NCBI GenBank assembly: GCA_017644045.1 | Contig: JAEPMI010000002.1 | Location: 515,024-579,023 of the forward strand | Direction of reading: 5' to 3' | Origin: Deltaproteobacteria bacterium | Lineage (GTDB): Bacteria; Myxococcota_A; Polyangia; Polyangiales; Houyiibacteriaceae | DNA length: 64,000 nt | Part shown: piece after piece, positions 52,625 to 60,808 of the stretch | Numbering within the stretch: position 1 is the stretch's first letter | How the letters are laid out: every line of letters starts with the position of its first letter | Made by a program: the position numbers and the translations under genes | The notes under the pieces: generated by a model | What the model was told of the DNA's origin: nothing | Database searches by the model: none | What the model saw: the letters and a program-made list of their open reading frames with translations, nothing else

Positions 52625-53773
52625 TCAGCCGCCGGTGCGGCAGCCGATGCGTTCGGTGGCGACCACGACGTCGTCGTAGAGGATCGTCATCTCGCGGGAG
52701 ACGGTCAGACCGCGGCCTTCGAGGGTCTCGATCTTACGGTCGGTGCTGTCGCGCTCGTAGTAGGCGTCGAGGAAGATGGCCTTGAAGCGCACATCCGAGT
52801 CGGTGCGGAAGTCGAAGCCCTCGAACGGTGCGGGGTCGGTGCAGGCGCTGAACTCGCAGCCGTCCTCGTGGAAGGTCGCGCGGAGCCAGGTTCCGTCGGG
52901 TCGGCCGGGGCCATAGTCGCCGACGGGGACGTCGTCGATCCAGAACGCCAACGAGCCGTCGCTGGTGCCCGGCGTGCTCGCCTCGCCGCGCATCTCCACG
53001 CAGAACCACTCGTCGCGCGGATAGGCGGTCTGGTCGTTCGGGCTGAAGACGTTGCCGTAGTAGTAGGTCGTGCCCTGGTCGCCCTCGCAGCCCGGCGTCG
53101 CGCTTCCGTCGTTGCAGCGGCCGGAGCGCATCTGGTGCCAGTAGACGTAGAAGTTGAAGACGTCGTCGTTGCTGATGTCGAAGTCGAACCAGAAGCCCTC
53201 GTCGCCCGGCGGCACGGTGTTGGCGAGTCCGCTCGAGCTCCAGCTCTCGGTGCCGGCGGCCACCCGCACCCAGTGGTGCGGGTTCGGCGCGACGTTCGGG
53301 AAGCGCACGTGGAAGCGCCAGTAGACGGTGTCGACGCGGCGGTCGAAGACGTAGCGCGGGCTCGCCGAGATGTACTGGTCTGCCTCGAGGTGATCGCGGG
53401 TCACGGTGGAGCGCAGGTAGCTACTGCCGGCGTTGGCGAGGGCACCGTTCTCGAGGTGCAGGTACATGGTGTCGTCGGTCGGCGCGTCCCACTGACCCCA
53501 GCCACCCTCGAAGTCGTCGTGGAAGAGAACCGAGGGATCGCTCCCGATCCCTTCGTCGCCCGGGTAGCGCTCGGCGAGCGTTCCCCCGGGCTCGCCCCCG
53601 CCGTCTTCGCGTCCTCCATCCGACGCGGAGACTCGGGCATCTTCGTCAACGGGTCGGGCGTCCCGTTCTCCGCCGCCTGCGTCGCGCGTCGCGGTCGGAT
53701 CGTCGTCGTCACCGCAGCCCGCAAAGGCGAGTCCCCATCCCACGGCCATGGCCAACCACTGAAGTCGTTTCAC
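52625..53773 (-). CDS. Lipoprotein with concanavalin-like (polysaccharide-lyase-type) domain
   Basis: A 382-residue lipoprotein: GTG start, AVGWGLAFAGCGDDDD with lipobox FAGC, and an Asp/Gly/Glu-rich linker to about residue 65. The domain from residue 80 on (VLFHDDFEGGWGQWDAP, VYWRFHVRFPNVAPNPHHWVRV, DEWFCVEMRGEAST, GSLAFWIDDVPVGDY) has the strand pattern of concanavalin-A-like lectin/glucanase folds such as polysaccharide lyase family 14-like proteins. Binding or cleavage of an extracellular polysaccharide is possible; catalytic residues are not assignable. The 116-base gap downstream of its start holds nothing recognisable. Confidence 0.72.
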   Translation of the reverse strand: MKRLQWLAMAVGWGLAFAGCGDDDDPTATRDAGGGERDARPVDEDARVSASDGGREDGGGEPGGTLAERYPGDEGIGSDPSVLFHDDFEGGWGQWDAPTDDTMYLHLENGALANAGSSYLRSTVTRDHLEADQYISASPRYVFDRRVDTVYWRFHVRFPNVAPNPHHWVRVAAGTESWSSSGLANTVPPGDEGFWFDFDISNDDVFNFYVYWHQMRSGRCNDGSATPGCEGDQGTTYYYGNVFSPNDQTAYPRDEWFCVEMRGEASTPGTSDGSLAFWIDDVPVGDYGPGRPDGTWLRATFHEDGCEFSACTDPAPFEGFDFRTDSDVRFKAIFLDAYYERDSTDRKIETLEGRGLTVSREMTILYDDVVVATERIGCRTGG

Positions 53774-53889
53774 GTTCGAGAGGATGACACGGTCGGAGCT
53801 CTGGCGCGCTTAGCTCAGCTTAGCTGGGCTTCAAACCCACGAGCGGCGGCCCGGGATCCTTCGCTCATCCCTCGCCCACGACCGGTCGC

Positions 53890-54537
53890 TCAGTCGTCGT
53901 AGTGCACGCGGAACCGGAGCGGGAAGCGCAGGCGCACGAGCCCACCCCCATCGGGCTCCGGGAGCGTCAGGTCCTCGAGGGCGTCCTGCACACACTCGGC
54001 GAAGTCCGTGTCGGTCGCCGCAGCGACCACTCGGGGCACGGAGCCATCCGGGGCGACGTCCATGAGGACGTTCGCAGTGACGTTGCGGCACGCCTCGTGG
54101 GCATCGGTGCCTGCGTAGCAGTCGAGGAGATCCTCGCGGGCATGGCGACGAATCACGCGAGAGGTGATCATCAGCTGGGCGCCGCCGGGAAAGGACCAGT
54201 TCTGGGTCTCGACCCGCGGGATCCGAGACAGCACCTCGGGCGGGGGACAGTCGTCGATGCCGTAGAGTGGAACGACGATGGAGCGTTCGGGCACCACCGA
54301 GTCGTCGGGAACCTCGGGCGCAGCGCTGCCCCACGCCGCCGAGTCGGAGTCGGAGTCGGAGTCGGAGTCAGAGCCGGAGGCGGAGGCGGAGTCGGAGTCG
54401 GCAGTCGGCTCTCGGTCGTCGGAGTCGGCTACCGAGACGGGCGTGTCCGCAGTGGGCTCCGCCGAGCCACCGCATCCGAGCCAGAGACACACGAGGACCC
54501 AGCGAATTCCTCGAGCATGGGTGGAAGACCGACTCAT
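53890..54537 (-). CDS. Lipoprotein with TonB/AgmX-type C-terminal domain and Ser-Asp repeat
   Basis: A 215-residue lipoprotein: VLVCLWLGCGGSA has lipobox WLGC. A low-complexity stretch of alternating Ser-Asp (about residues 38-66) comes from the GACTCC hexanucleotide array at 54341-54405. The C-terminal 100 residues (VTANVLMDVAPDGSVPRVVAA, FAECVQDALEDLTLPEPDGGG, LRFPLRFRV) match the TonB C-terminal / AgmX-PglI type fold common in myxobacterial envelope proteins. Its ATG overlaps the transpeptidase stop (ATGA), so they share a message and probably a role at the cell wall. Confidence 0.78.
   Translation of the reverse strand: MSRSSTHARGIRWVLVCLWLGCGGSAEPTADTPVSVADSDDREPTADSDSASASGSDSDSDSDSDSAAWGSAAPEVPDDSVVPERSIVVPLYGIDDCPPPEVLSRIPRVETQNWSFPGGAQLMITSRVIRRHAREDLLDCYAGTDAHEACRNVTANVLMDVAPDGSVPRVVAAATDTDFAECVQDALEDLTLPEPDGGGLVRLRFPLRFRVHYDD
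54341..54405. repeat. Hexanucleotide repeat in coding sequence (Ser-Asp tract)
   Basis: GAGTCG/GAGTCG units on the plus strand, read as GACTCC codon pairs (Asp-Ser) by the minus-strand lipoprotein gene, with some degenerate GGAGGC units. Same DNA unit as at 14446-14641. Confidence 0.85.
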
Positions 54538-56444
54538 GGGCGGATGGGATGCAGTCGGGGGTCCGGGGTGCGTCGGCGACCGAGGATGTTCCCCTCGAGC
54601 ACCTCCACGTGGATGGGCGGGGTGAGCTCGTACGCGTAGCCGCGGGAACGGATCTGGAAGGTCACCGGGCCGAGCGACGTCCGCAGCTCGCGGCTGTGGC
54701 GCACGAGCAGCGAGCCGCGGCGCACGTGGTCGCGGTGCGCGAGCACGAAGCCCGCGAGGCGCACCGCGAGGTGGTTGTGGAGCCGATGACATCCGTGGCT
54801 CGTGCCGGTGAGGATCGAGCGGTACGCGCCGGAGCCGTGGCTTCGCACACCCTCGTCCACGAAGATCGGGTTGTCGGGTCCGTGCGGGTTCTCCTCCACC
54901 CGGTGGTGGACGATCATCGCCAGTCCGAAAGCGCTCCGGTGGCCTGGGCCGAAGAGCGTGGTGTTGGGCACGAGCCGGTCGCGACCGATGTGGCGCACCA
55001 GCTCGTTCACTGGAGTGTTCCCCGGTGGGATCCACGCGGGTCCAGCCACCACGTCGCGCCACACGACCGGACCGACCGGGGACTCCTTGTACTTGAGCCC
55101 CACCCCGCCGCCGCCCGTCTCGCGGTTCCAGCCGCCGATGGTCGTCGGCCAGCGCACCAGCGCCAGATCGCGTTCGCCCACCCGCGCGTAGAGCGTGGTC
55201 ACCGGCCGCCGCGTGGGCGTCTCCCGCGGTCCGCGGACGTCGCGCGGCAGCTCGTAGCTCAGGTCACCGCGATCGACCTCGGCGCGAAGCTCCATGTGGG
55301 CGGCGTGGTACTCGGGCGGCGGCGGAAGCCGCACGAGCGCGGCCTCGGGCAGGCCGTCGGCGTGCGCGAGGAACTCCGCCGGCGAGGTCCACCCCAACGC
55401 CTGAGCCGCCGCCTCGGTGGCGGGCGAGACCCAGTCCGGCGCGCCATTCTCGAGCCGCTCGTGGCCGGCGGTGGCGCGGAGCTCGGGGGCGTCGATCACG
55501 CGACCGAGCACCGTGCCCCACTCCTGCGCGGCCGACCCGTCCTCGATGACCCCGGTCGCGTCCACCACGCGCTCGCGCAACGCGCGGAGCAGCTGACGGA
55601 AGTCGAGCTCGAGGCTCTCCTCCTTCATCACCTCCACCGTCGCCGGATCGATCGACCCGCTCCCGTAGCGCATGTGGCGTCGCTGCCAGCGCGCGAGCCC
55701 ATCGGCGGTCGGCTCGTCGAGCACGCCGTCGACGAAGGGCTCGCGCAGGAGGCCGTCACACTTCAGGCGTGCCTGCACCGCGCGCACCACCTCGACGCGA
55801 CGTTGGTCCTTCAGGAACTGCTCGAGCTCCCGGCGGCGCTCCGTGACCCCCTCGAGCGCGTCGATCGAGTCCAGCCCCTGCTCGCTCCGCTCCGCCTCGA
55901 AGCGTGGTCGCTCGCGCTCGTACGCCTGCACCCGTCGACGATCGGCAGCGACGTCGACCTCGGTCGACTTCAACACGTAGGGGAGCGTGTGGAGCCACGA
56001 CGCATCGACCGCCGCGTGGCACTCGTGGCGCTCGGTGTCGCCGAGTCGCGCAGCCAGCACCCGGAAGGTCGGGAAGATGCCGAAGACTTCGAGGTAGCGC
56101 TCGGGCTCGACTTCATCGGGGAGATCGTCGAATCGCTCGTCCGCCAGCGCGACGTAGGTGTCGCGGTAGGCGGGAGTACCGAGCTCGCCGAGCTCGGGCG
56201 CGAGCGCGAAGATGCGCGGCGCGAAACCGTCGCTCAGGTCCAACCGCGTCAGCGCCTGTTCTCGCTCCTCGGTCTCGGTCTCGATCTCGAGCTCGGCCGG
56301 CTCGACCTCACGGACGACCTCGCCCTCTTCGAACACCGGCACGCTCGGCTCGACCGGATCCGGCTCCGGGTCGGGCTGCGGCTCCTCGCCTCGCCCACCG
56401 CACGCGAGCGCCAAGGCCAGCGCCAGACTCCACCAGTGTCGCAT
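54534..56444 (-). CDS. L,D-transpeptidase (YkuD) lipoprotein
   Basis: A 636-residue exported enzyme: MRHWWSLALALALACGG has lipobox ALAC. A long N-terminal part (20-400) contains two weak peptidoglycan-binding-like helix bundles (GVLDEPTADGLARWQRRH is the typical PG_binding_1 pattern). The catalytic domain from about residue 420 holds VRSHGSGAYRSILTGTSHGCHRL: His, then SHGC(H)R with the nucleophilic Cys. It should cross-link peptidoglycan 3-3 or attach lipoproteins to it. Overlaps the TonB-C-like lipoprotein gene at its 3' end and follows the esterase gene by 53 bases. Confidence 0.9.
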   Translation of the reverse strand: MRHWWSLALALALACGGRGEEPQPDPEPDPVEPSVPVFEEGEVVREVEPAELEIETETEEREQALTRLDLSDGFAPRIFALAPELGELGTPAYRDTYVALADERFDDLPDEVEPERYLEVFGIFPTFRVLAARLGDTERHECHAAVDASWLHTLPYVLKSTEVDVAADRRRVQAYERERPRFEAERSEQGLDSIDALEGVTERRRELEQFLKDQRRVEVVRAVQARLKCDGLLREPFVDGVLDEPTADGLARWQRRHMRYGSGSIDPATVEVMKEESLELDFRQLLRALRERVVDATGVIEDGSAAQEWGTVLGRVIDAPELRATAGHERLENGAPDWVSPATEAAAQALGWTSPAEFLAHADGLPEAALVRLPPPPEYHAAHMELRAEVDRGDLSYELPRDVRGPRETPTRRPVTTLYARVGERDLALVRWPTTIGGWNRETGGGGVGLKYKESPVGPVVWRDVVAGPAWIPPGNTPVNELVRHIGRDRLVPNTTLFGPGHRSAFGLAMIVHHRVEENPHGPDNPIFVDEGVRSHGSGAYRSILTGTSHGCHRLHNHLAVRLAGFVLAHRDHVRRGSLLVRHSRELRTSLGPVTFQIRSRGYAYELTPPIHVEVLEGNILGRRRTPDPRLHPIRP

Positions 56445-56497
56445 CGTGTCTCCGACTCCAGCGCGGATCGTCGCACGGCGCGCGCTCGGGCGCCCAA

Positions 56498-57676
56498 TCA
56501 TCGCGTGGCCTCCTCGTCGGGCTCGCTCGACTCCTCGACGTCTGGTGCGGGCTCCTGCTCCGGCTGGTCCGAGCTCTCTTCGCCACTCTCCGCTTCCGGA
56601 TCGTCGGTCTCGGCGGGCTCGGTCGCCTCGCCCTCTTCGGCCCCGTCCTCGGGTAGTGGCTCGGTCGACTCCTCTTCCTCCGGCACGTCTTCGGGCAGTG
56701 GTGCGGGCACTGCCTCTTCCTCCACCGCTTCCTCGAGCGGAAGCTCGTAGGGCTCGACCGGCTCCGGGTCCGGGCCCGGCTCTCCCAGACCGCCGCGCAG
56801 GTCCGGCGCCCGTTCGCGCAGCGCTTCTTCGAGCCAGTCCTCGAAGAGCGCGTTCATCTCGCGGGTGACCACGTGCTCGACGCCCTCGTACTCGCGCAGC
56901 GACACCGAGACCCGCGCCGCCTCGAGGGCGGCCACCAGCTCGCGCGTCGGCTCGATGCGCACGATCGGATCGGCGGTGCCGTGCATCGCGCGGATCGGTG
57001 GCGCCGTACCGCTCAGAGGAGCCGGTCGCGCACCGGGCGGGACCCACCCAGCGATCGGAAGTGCCAGGCCCACGTCGTTCGGGTGCCGCAGCGCGGTCGT
57101 CCAAGCGGTGATCGCGCCTTGCGAGAAGCCGGTCAGGATCGGCGTGCCCGCGGTCGGCCGCGTTCGGCGCACGTGCCGAACCAAGCGCGCGAGGCGGTCG
57201 GCCATCGCGATCAGATCGGCCGCGAGATCGTCGTGGTGGTCGCGCTCGGTCACGCTGTGGCGCGCCCACGCGTATCCCGATCCGAGCGCGAGCGGCCCCC
57301 GGGGCACCAGCACGCGCATGGCGGTCGGCACACGGCCGAAGGGCCCTCCCGGAATCCGCGGACGGTCACCGCGACCGTGGAGCATCACCACCAGCGGCAG
57401 CGGCGTGTCGTCCGCCGCGTCGCCGAGCCGCACCTCGGCGAACCAGAGGCCTTCGAAGACGTGGGCGCGCGCCTGGATGTTCGGCGCGTCGGGCGGGAGC
57501 TCGGCGTCGTCGAGCCGACTGCCGTCCGGCATCAGCGGCGCATCAGCGGTCGCGGCGAGCTCGCTGGCGAGCGAGACCTCCGCCGACGCGGGCCACCGAA
57601 CTTCCGGCTCGGCGCCACCGCAGCCTCCACAACCGAAGAGGAGGGCCAGCGCGAAGCCACGGATGCGGACGTTCAT
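56498..57676 (-). CDS. Alpha/beta-hydrolase (carboxylesterase/phospholipase-like) lipoprotein with acidic tail
   Basis: A 392-residue lipoprotein: FALALLFGCGGCGG has lipobox FGCG-type. The hydrolase core has VVMLHGRGD (oxyanion region), nucleophile elbow GFSQG, Asp in HGTADPIV and His in GVEHVV, a full Ser-Asp-His triad like carboxylesterase/phospholipase (PF02230). After residue 300 comes a Glu/Pro-rich disordered tail of about 95 residues (EEAVEEEAVPAPLPEDVPEEE...). Substrate unknown. First gene of the envelope cluster. TATCGT lies 7 bases before the ATG. Confidence 0.85.
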   Translation of the reverse strand: MNVRIRGFALALLFGCGGCGGAEPEVRWPASAEVSLASELAATADAPLMPDGSRLDDAELPPDAPNIQARAHVFEGLWFAEVRLGDAADDTPLPLVVMLHGRGDRPRIPGGPFGRVPTAMRVLVPRGPLALGSGYAWARHSVTERDHHDDLAADLIAMADRLARLVRHVRRTRPTAGTPILTGFSQGAITAWTTALRHPNDVGLALPIAGWVPPGARPAPLSGTAPPIRAMHGTADPIVRIEPTRELVAALEAARVSVSLREYEGVEHVVTREMNALFEDWLEEALRERAPDLRGGLGEPGPDPEPVEPYELPLEEAVEEEAVPAPLPEDVPEEEESTEPLPEDGAEEGEATEPAETDDPEAESGEESSDQPEQEPAPDVEESSEPDEEATR

Positions 57677-57700
57677 CGCGCCGACGATAGCGCGAAACCT

Positions 57701-58933
57701 TCAAGCCCAGAGGGTGGGCGCGGGATGAGCCGCCTCTCCGGCCTTCGGCTCGGGCGTGTCGTAGGTCGGGAGCTCGATCTCGTCGCGGAGGCTGGAGCCC
57801 ATGAGCATCCGGGCGAGCCACGGCACCGACGCCATGCGCACGCCGAGGTCGCGCATCCAGATCGCTCGCTTGGTCGCCGGCGCGAAGAAGCCGGCGAACC
57901 TCATCGCCGCCTGCTGCTTGCCCACCACGAACGGCTGCATCCGCTGCTCGTAGGCCGCGAACGCGCGCTCGTGGTCGCCCGCGGCGAGCTCACCGGCGAG
58001 CACGTACGCCTCGGTCATCCCGAGCCCGCTGCCTTCGCCAGCGAGGAGCGACGCGCACGCGGCGGCGTCGCCGACCAACGCGACCCGGCCCTTCGTCCAG
58101 TGGTCCATGCGGATCTGGCTGACGCGGTCGAGGTAGATGTTCTCGGCTCCGTCGAGCAGCGCGAGAGCGTCGGGCGCCTCCCACCCCATGTCCGCGAAGA
58201 CGTGCCGCAGTAGGCGGCGCTTGTCGTCATCCGTCTCCGGGAACGCGCCGCCCTCGGGGTTGCGCTCGCTGCGCCAGATGAAGAGGAACGCGGTCTCGTC
58301 GCCGTGCAGCGAGATGCGCGCGAGGTGCCGCCCCGGGATGGTGTGGCTCACGAAGACGAGCTCGTCGCGGCGCGGGTAGCCGGGAGCGATGAAGACCGCG
58401 ACCTGGAAACCGAGGAAGTGCTCGAAGTCCGACTCCGGTCCGAAGGTCAGCTCGCGAACGTGCGAGTGCAGACCGTCGGCGCCCACCACGAGGTCGAAGT
58501 CCTCGTGGGTGCCGTCGTCGATGGCGGCGCGGACGCCGGCGTCGTGCTGCCGGAGGCCGACGATCGAACGACCGAAGCGGGCCTCGATGCCGTCGCAGGC
58601 GTCGAAGATGGTCGCCGCCAGATCACCCCTCGCGATGCTCACGTAGCGACCGTCGGTCAGCGCTCGAAAGGTGTCGCCCTTCATCCGAGCCTTGGGCTCG
58701 CCGTCCGCGTCGACCATGCGCAGCTCTTCCATCGAGTAGCCGAGCTCGTGGAGCCGGGGGAGCAGCCCCATCTTCTCGGCGATGTCGTAGCCGACGCCCC
58801 AGAAGTCCACGACGTAGCCGCCGGTGCGGAGCTTCGGGGCCTTTTCGAAGAGCATGGGCTCGTGGCCGTAGTGCCGAAGCCAGTACGCCAGCGTGGGTCC
58901 GGCGACGCCGGTGCCGTTGATCGCGATTCTCAT
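57701..58933 (-). CDS. FAD-dependent monooxygenase (PHBH/TetX-like)
   Basis: A 410-residue flavoprotein. Rossmann FAD motif INGTGVAGPTLAYWLRHYG (GxGxxG), the DG motif VVGADGLHSHVR near residue 155, and the second FAD motif GRVALVGDAAACASLLAGEGSGLGM (GD) near 290 place it in the group A aromatic hydroxylase family (PF01494), close to TetX-like and small-molecule hydroxylases. Reaction: NAD(P)H- and oxygen-dependent hydroxylation; substrate unknown. The ATG overlaps the TetR stop (ATGA), so it is probably repressed with it by the operator at 59567-59595. Confidence 0.88.
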   Translation of the reverse strand: MRIAINGTGVAGPTLAYWLRHYGHEPMLFEKAPKLRTGGYVVDFWGVGYDIAEKMGLLPRLHELGYSMEELRMVDADGEPKARMKGDTFRALTDGRYVSIARGDLAATIFDACDGIEARFGRSIVGLRQHDAGVRAAIDDGTHEDFDLVVGADGLHSHVRELTFGPESDFEHFLGFQVAVFIAPGYPRRDELVFVSHTIPGRHLARISLHGDETAFLFIWRSERNPEGGAFPETDDDKRRLLRHVFADMGWEAPDALALLDGAENIYLDRVSQIRMDHWTKGRVALVGDAAACASLLAGEGSGLGMTEAYVLAGELAAGDHERAFAAYEQRMQPFVVGKQQAAMRFAGFFAPATKRAIWMRDLGVRMASVPWLARMLMGSSLRDEIELPTYDTPEPKAGEAAHPAPTLWA

Positions 58934-59556
58934 CTCTCGGCTCCTCTCGGTTCGAGCAGGTCTCGCGTCATCGCGAGGACCTTCGGGACGAGCGGCTCGA
59001 GCTCGCCCATCGGCGTGGTGGCGACCGCTTCGGCGAACCAACGATCGATCGCGACCATCAACCCGGTCGTCGCTTCGGCGAGCAGGTCCCTGGGCAGATC
59101 GGTGCGAACGGCACCCAGCGTCTGGCCCTGGGCGATCATCCCCTCGACCATCTCGAGGCTCTGGGCCATCAGCCGCCGGTAGGCCGGGTTCGAGCCACCG
59201 CCCTGGTAGAGCCCGCGCGCGAGCGCGCCGAGCTGCTCGTTGGAGAAGAACGCCTCGTCGAGGCGCCCGGTCCCGGCAGCGATCATCGCCCAGAACCCGT
59301 CCGCGTCGGTGGGCTCGGGCAGGCCCGTGACGGCCTCCCTCATCTGGTCGAGCACGTCGTCGAGCACCGCGCCGTACGCGTCCGCCTTGTCCGCGAAGTA
59401 GTAGTACATCGCGCCCTTGCTGATGCCCGCGGCGGCGATGATCCGGTTGAAGGACGCGCCCTCGAAGCCGTGCTCCGCGAACTCGGCGGCGGCGGCGTCC
59501 AGGATGAGCCGGCGCTTCTCAGGCGGGAGCTTCTCGAAACGGGGGAGCGGTGGCAT
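58930..59556 (-). CDS. TetR/AcrR-family repressor
   Basis: A 208-residue regulator: N-terminal HTH with RRLILDAAAAEFAEHGFEGASFNRIIAAAGISKGAMYYYFADK (the TetR hallmark), then a helical ligand domain. It should repress itself and the downstream monooxygenase through the 29-base palindrome just upstream, released by a ligand that may be the monooxygenase substrate. TAAGGA lies 7 bases before the ATG, inside the operator region. Confidence 0.92.
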   Translation of the reverse strand: MPPLPRFEKLPPEKRRLILDAAAAEFAEHGFEGASFNRIIAAAGISKGAMYYYFADKADAYGAVLDDVLDQMREAVTGLPEPTDADGFWAMIAAGTGRLDEAFFSNEQLGALARGLYQGGGSNPAYRRLMAQSLEMVEGMIAQGQTLGAVRTDLPRDLLAEATTGLMVAIDRWFAEAVATTPMGELEPLVPKVLAMTRDLLEPRGAER

Positions 59557-59566
59557 GCCTCTGTCC

Positions 59567-59595
59567 TTAGACCGTTGGTTCGACCAGTGGTCTAA
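59567..59595. promoter_or_regulatory. TetR operator palindrome
   Basis: TTAGACCGTTGGT and ACCAGTGGTCTAA around TCG: 11 of 13 positions pair, with perfect outer TTAGACC/GGTCTAA arms. It starts 10 bases upstream of the TetR ATG and overlaps its -10 box, a classic autorepression position. It also lies 147 bases before the divergent rpmF gene. Confidence 0.8.
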
Positions 59596-59661
59596 AACTG
59601 GATCGAGGACACTGGCTCGTCAAGCCACCGAGCCTCCGGGCGACAATTTTCGCGCGCTGGC

Positions 59662-59690
59662 TTGCACGCCCTGGAGGGATCGCCTAAGAA
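59662..59690 (+). promoter_or_regulatory. Promoter of the L32-L36 gene pair
   Basis: TTGCAC (59662-59667), 17-base spacer, TAAGAA (59685-59690). A good housekeeping promoter, giving a leader of about 45 bases with GGAGAA 9 bases before the ATG. Confidence 0.65.
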
Positions 59691-59741
59691 GCTCGCCCCC
59701 CGGGAGCCCTGCGCTTTTCGGGGTCTTACTGGAGAACACTC

Positions 59742-59933
59742 ATGGCTGTCCCCAAGCGAAGGAAGTCCCGGATGCGCCGGGATCAGCGACGCGCCCACCA
59801 CGACAAGGTGGAAGCGCCGACGCTCGTCGAGGTCGAGTACAAGGGCCAGACGGTCGTCATCCCGCGTCGTCTCGCCAAGGCTCTCCCTTATCTCACCGAA
59901 CGCGAGCTCGAGAAGCTCGGCATCGAGCTCTAG
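59742..59933 (+). CDS. rpmF: 50S ribosomal protein L32, Cys-free form
   Basis: A 63-residue ribosomal protein. The start [21 protein letters not shown] matches L32 closely. Where zinc-binding L32 proteins have CPxCG...CPxCG, this protein has an unrelated segment ([21 protein letters not shown]) and no Cys at all, so it cannot bind zinc. It is followed 10 bases later by L36. Ribosome binding site GGAGAA at 59729-59734. Outside the usual plsX-rpmF context. Confidence 0.85.
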   Translation: MAVPKRRKSRMRRDQRRAHHDKVEAPTLVEVEYKGQTVVIPRRLAKALPYLTERELEKLGIEL

Positions 59934-59943
59934 GAGTCGAACT

Positions 59944-60084
59944 GTGAAGGTCGTCAACTCGCTCCGCAGCGCGAAGAAGCGCCACCCCGACTGCCGCGTC
60001 GTCCGCCGCCGCGGCAAGGTCTACGTGATCTGCAAGTCCAACCCGCGCTTCAAGGCGCGCCAGGGCGGCAGCAAGAAGAAGTAA
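59944..60084 (+). CDS. rpmJ: 50S ribosomal protein L36, type B (YkgO-like)
   Basis: A 46-residue protein, GTG start. [20 protein letters not shown]...[16 protein letters not shown] is near-identical in pattern to E. coli YkgO, the L36 version lacking the complete zinc-binding Cys/His set. It comes 10 bases after rpmF, with a terminator just beyond, so the pair forms a dedicated unit. Confidence 0.9.
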   Translation: MKVVNSLRSAKKRHPDCRVVRRRGKVYVICKSNPRFKARQGGSKKK

Positions 60085-60107
60085 GCACCCGCCGTTTGGC
60101 AGGTGAT

Positions 60108-60138
60108 AGCCCCGGGGCCTCTGGCTTCGGGGCTTTTC
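60108..60138 (+). terminator. Rho-independent terminator after the L32-L36 pair
   Basis: AGCCCCG (60108-60114) pairs with CGGGGCT (60128-60134), 13-base loop, then TTTT. It lies 24 bases after the L36 stop and 25 bases before the convergent gene end. Confidence 0.8.
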
Positions 60139-60162
60139 GCGTTCCCCTGGACTCTCGCAGGC

Positions 60163-60648
60163 TCAGGCAGCGAGCGGCAGGTCCTCGAGGCGGACGCCGC
60201 TCGACCGCAGCACGCCGAGGGCACGCTCGCGATGAGGGCGCAGGGTCTCGAGGTAGGCCACGAGCGCGCGCTCGACGGGATCGATTGGAGCCGCTCCTCG
60301 CTCCGCGGGAGTGAGCACCTCGACGAAGATGCGCTCGCGATCGGCGAGCGGTCGCATGGCGTCGAGAACGGCGCGAGGGTCGTAGAGGTCACCGATGACC
60401 ACGACTCGATCCACGGGCAGCCGCGCCACTTGGCGCGCCGCCTGCGGGAGATCGACGTGACGCGCCGCTCCGAGCGTCGCGGCCAGGGCGACCGCAGGGA
60501 CCCAACGCACCCGGCCCTCGCACGGCGTCCAGGCGCCGGCACCACCGAGGAGCCGCAGGGCCTCGCGCGTCGCCTGCAAGCGCTTGGAGGGAGCCCCGAG
60601 ATCCATGGAGGGCCCGGTCTCGACGAGGATGGCGGTGTGTTGATCCAT
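60163..60648 (-). CDS. Small vWA/DUF58-like protein
   Basis: A protein of 161 residues (ATG at 60648; one at 60666 is also possible). AILVETGPSMDLG resembles the first strand and metal-site start (DxSxS) of von Willebrand A domains, but the first Asp is Glu and the motif reads ETGPSM, so metal binding is doubtful. VVVIGDLYDP in the middle and IFVEVLTPAERG later follow the DUF58/vWA strand order. It looks like a shortened vWA domain without the usual membrane part. Convergent with the L32-L36 unit. Weak recognition only. Confidence 0.6.
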   Translation of the reverse strand: MDQHTAILVETGPSMDLGAPSKRLQATREALRLLGGAGAWTPCEGRVRWVPAVALAATLGAARHVDLPQAARQVARLPVDRVVVIGDLYDPRAVLDAMRPLADRERIFVEVLTPAERGAAPIDPVERALVAYLETLRPHRERALGVLRSSGVRLEDLPLAA

Positions 60649-60808
60649 GTCGGGGAGGCCTTTCAAGAGGCCTGCCAGCTCAGACGCACGGGGGACTCAG
60701 AAGTTCCGACCCAATTTCCCCAGTCATTCCAGGGCTAGTACGGACGAGAGCGCTCGCTTCTTCCACCAGGAGGTGGACGACTCGACACGGGGCCGTGGGC
60801 TCGCGGAC

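Noticed and set aside
59596-59741. A zinc-regulon operator in front of the Cys-free L32-L36 genes
   Set aside because: No TTGCAAC dyad is present. The single TTGCAC is the -35 box of a normal promoter.
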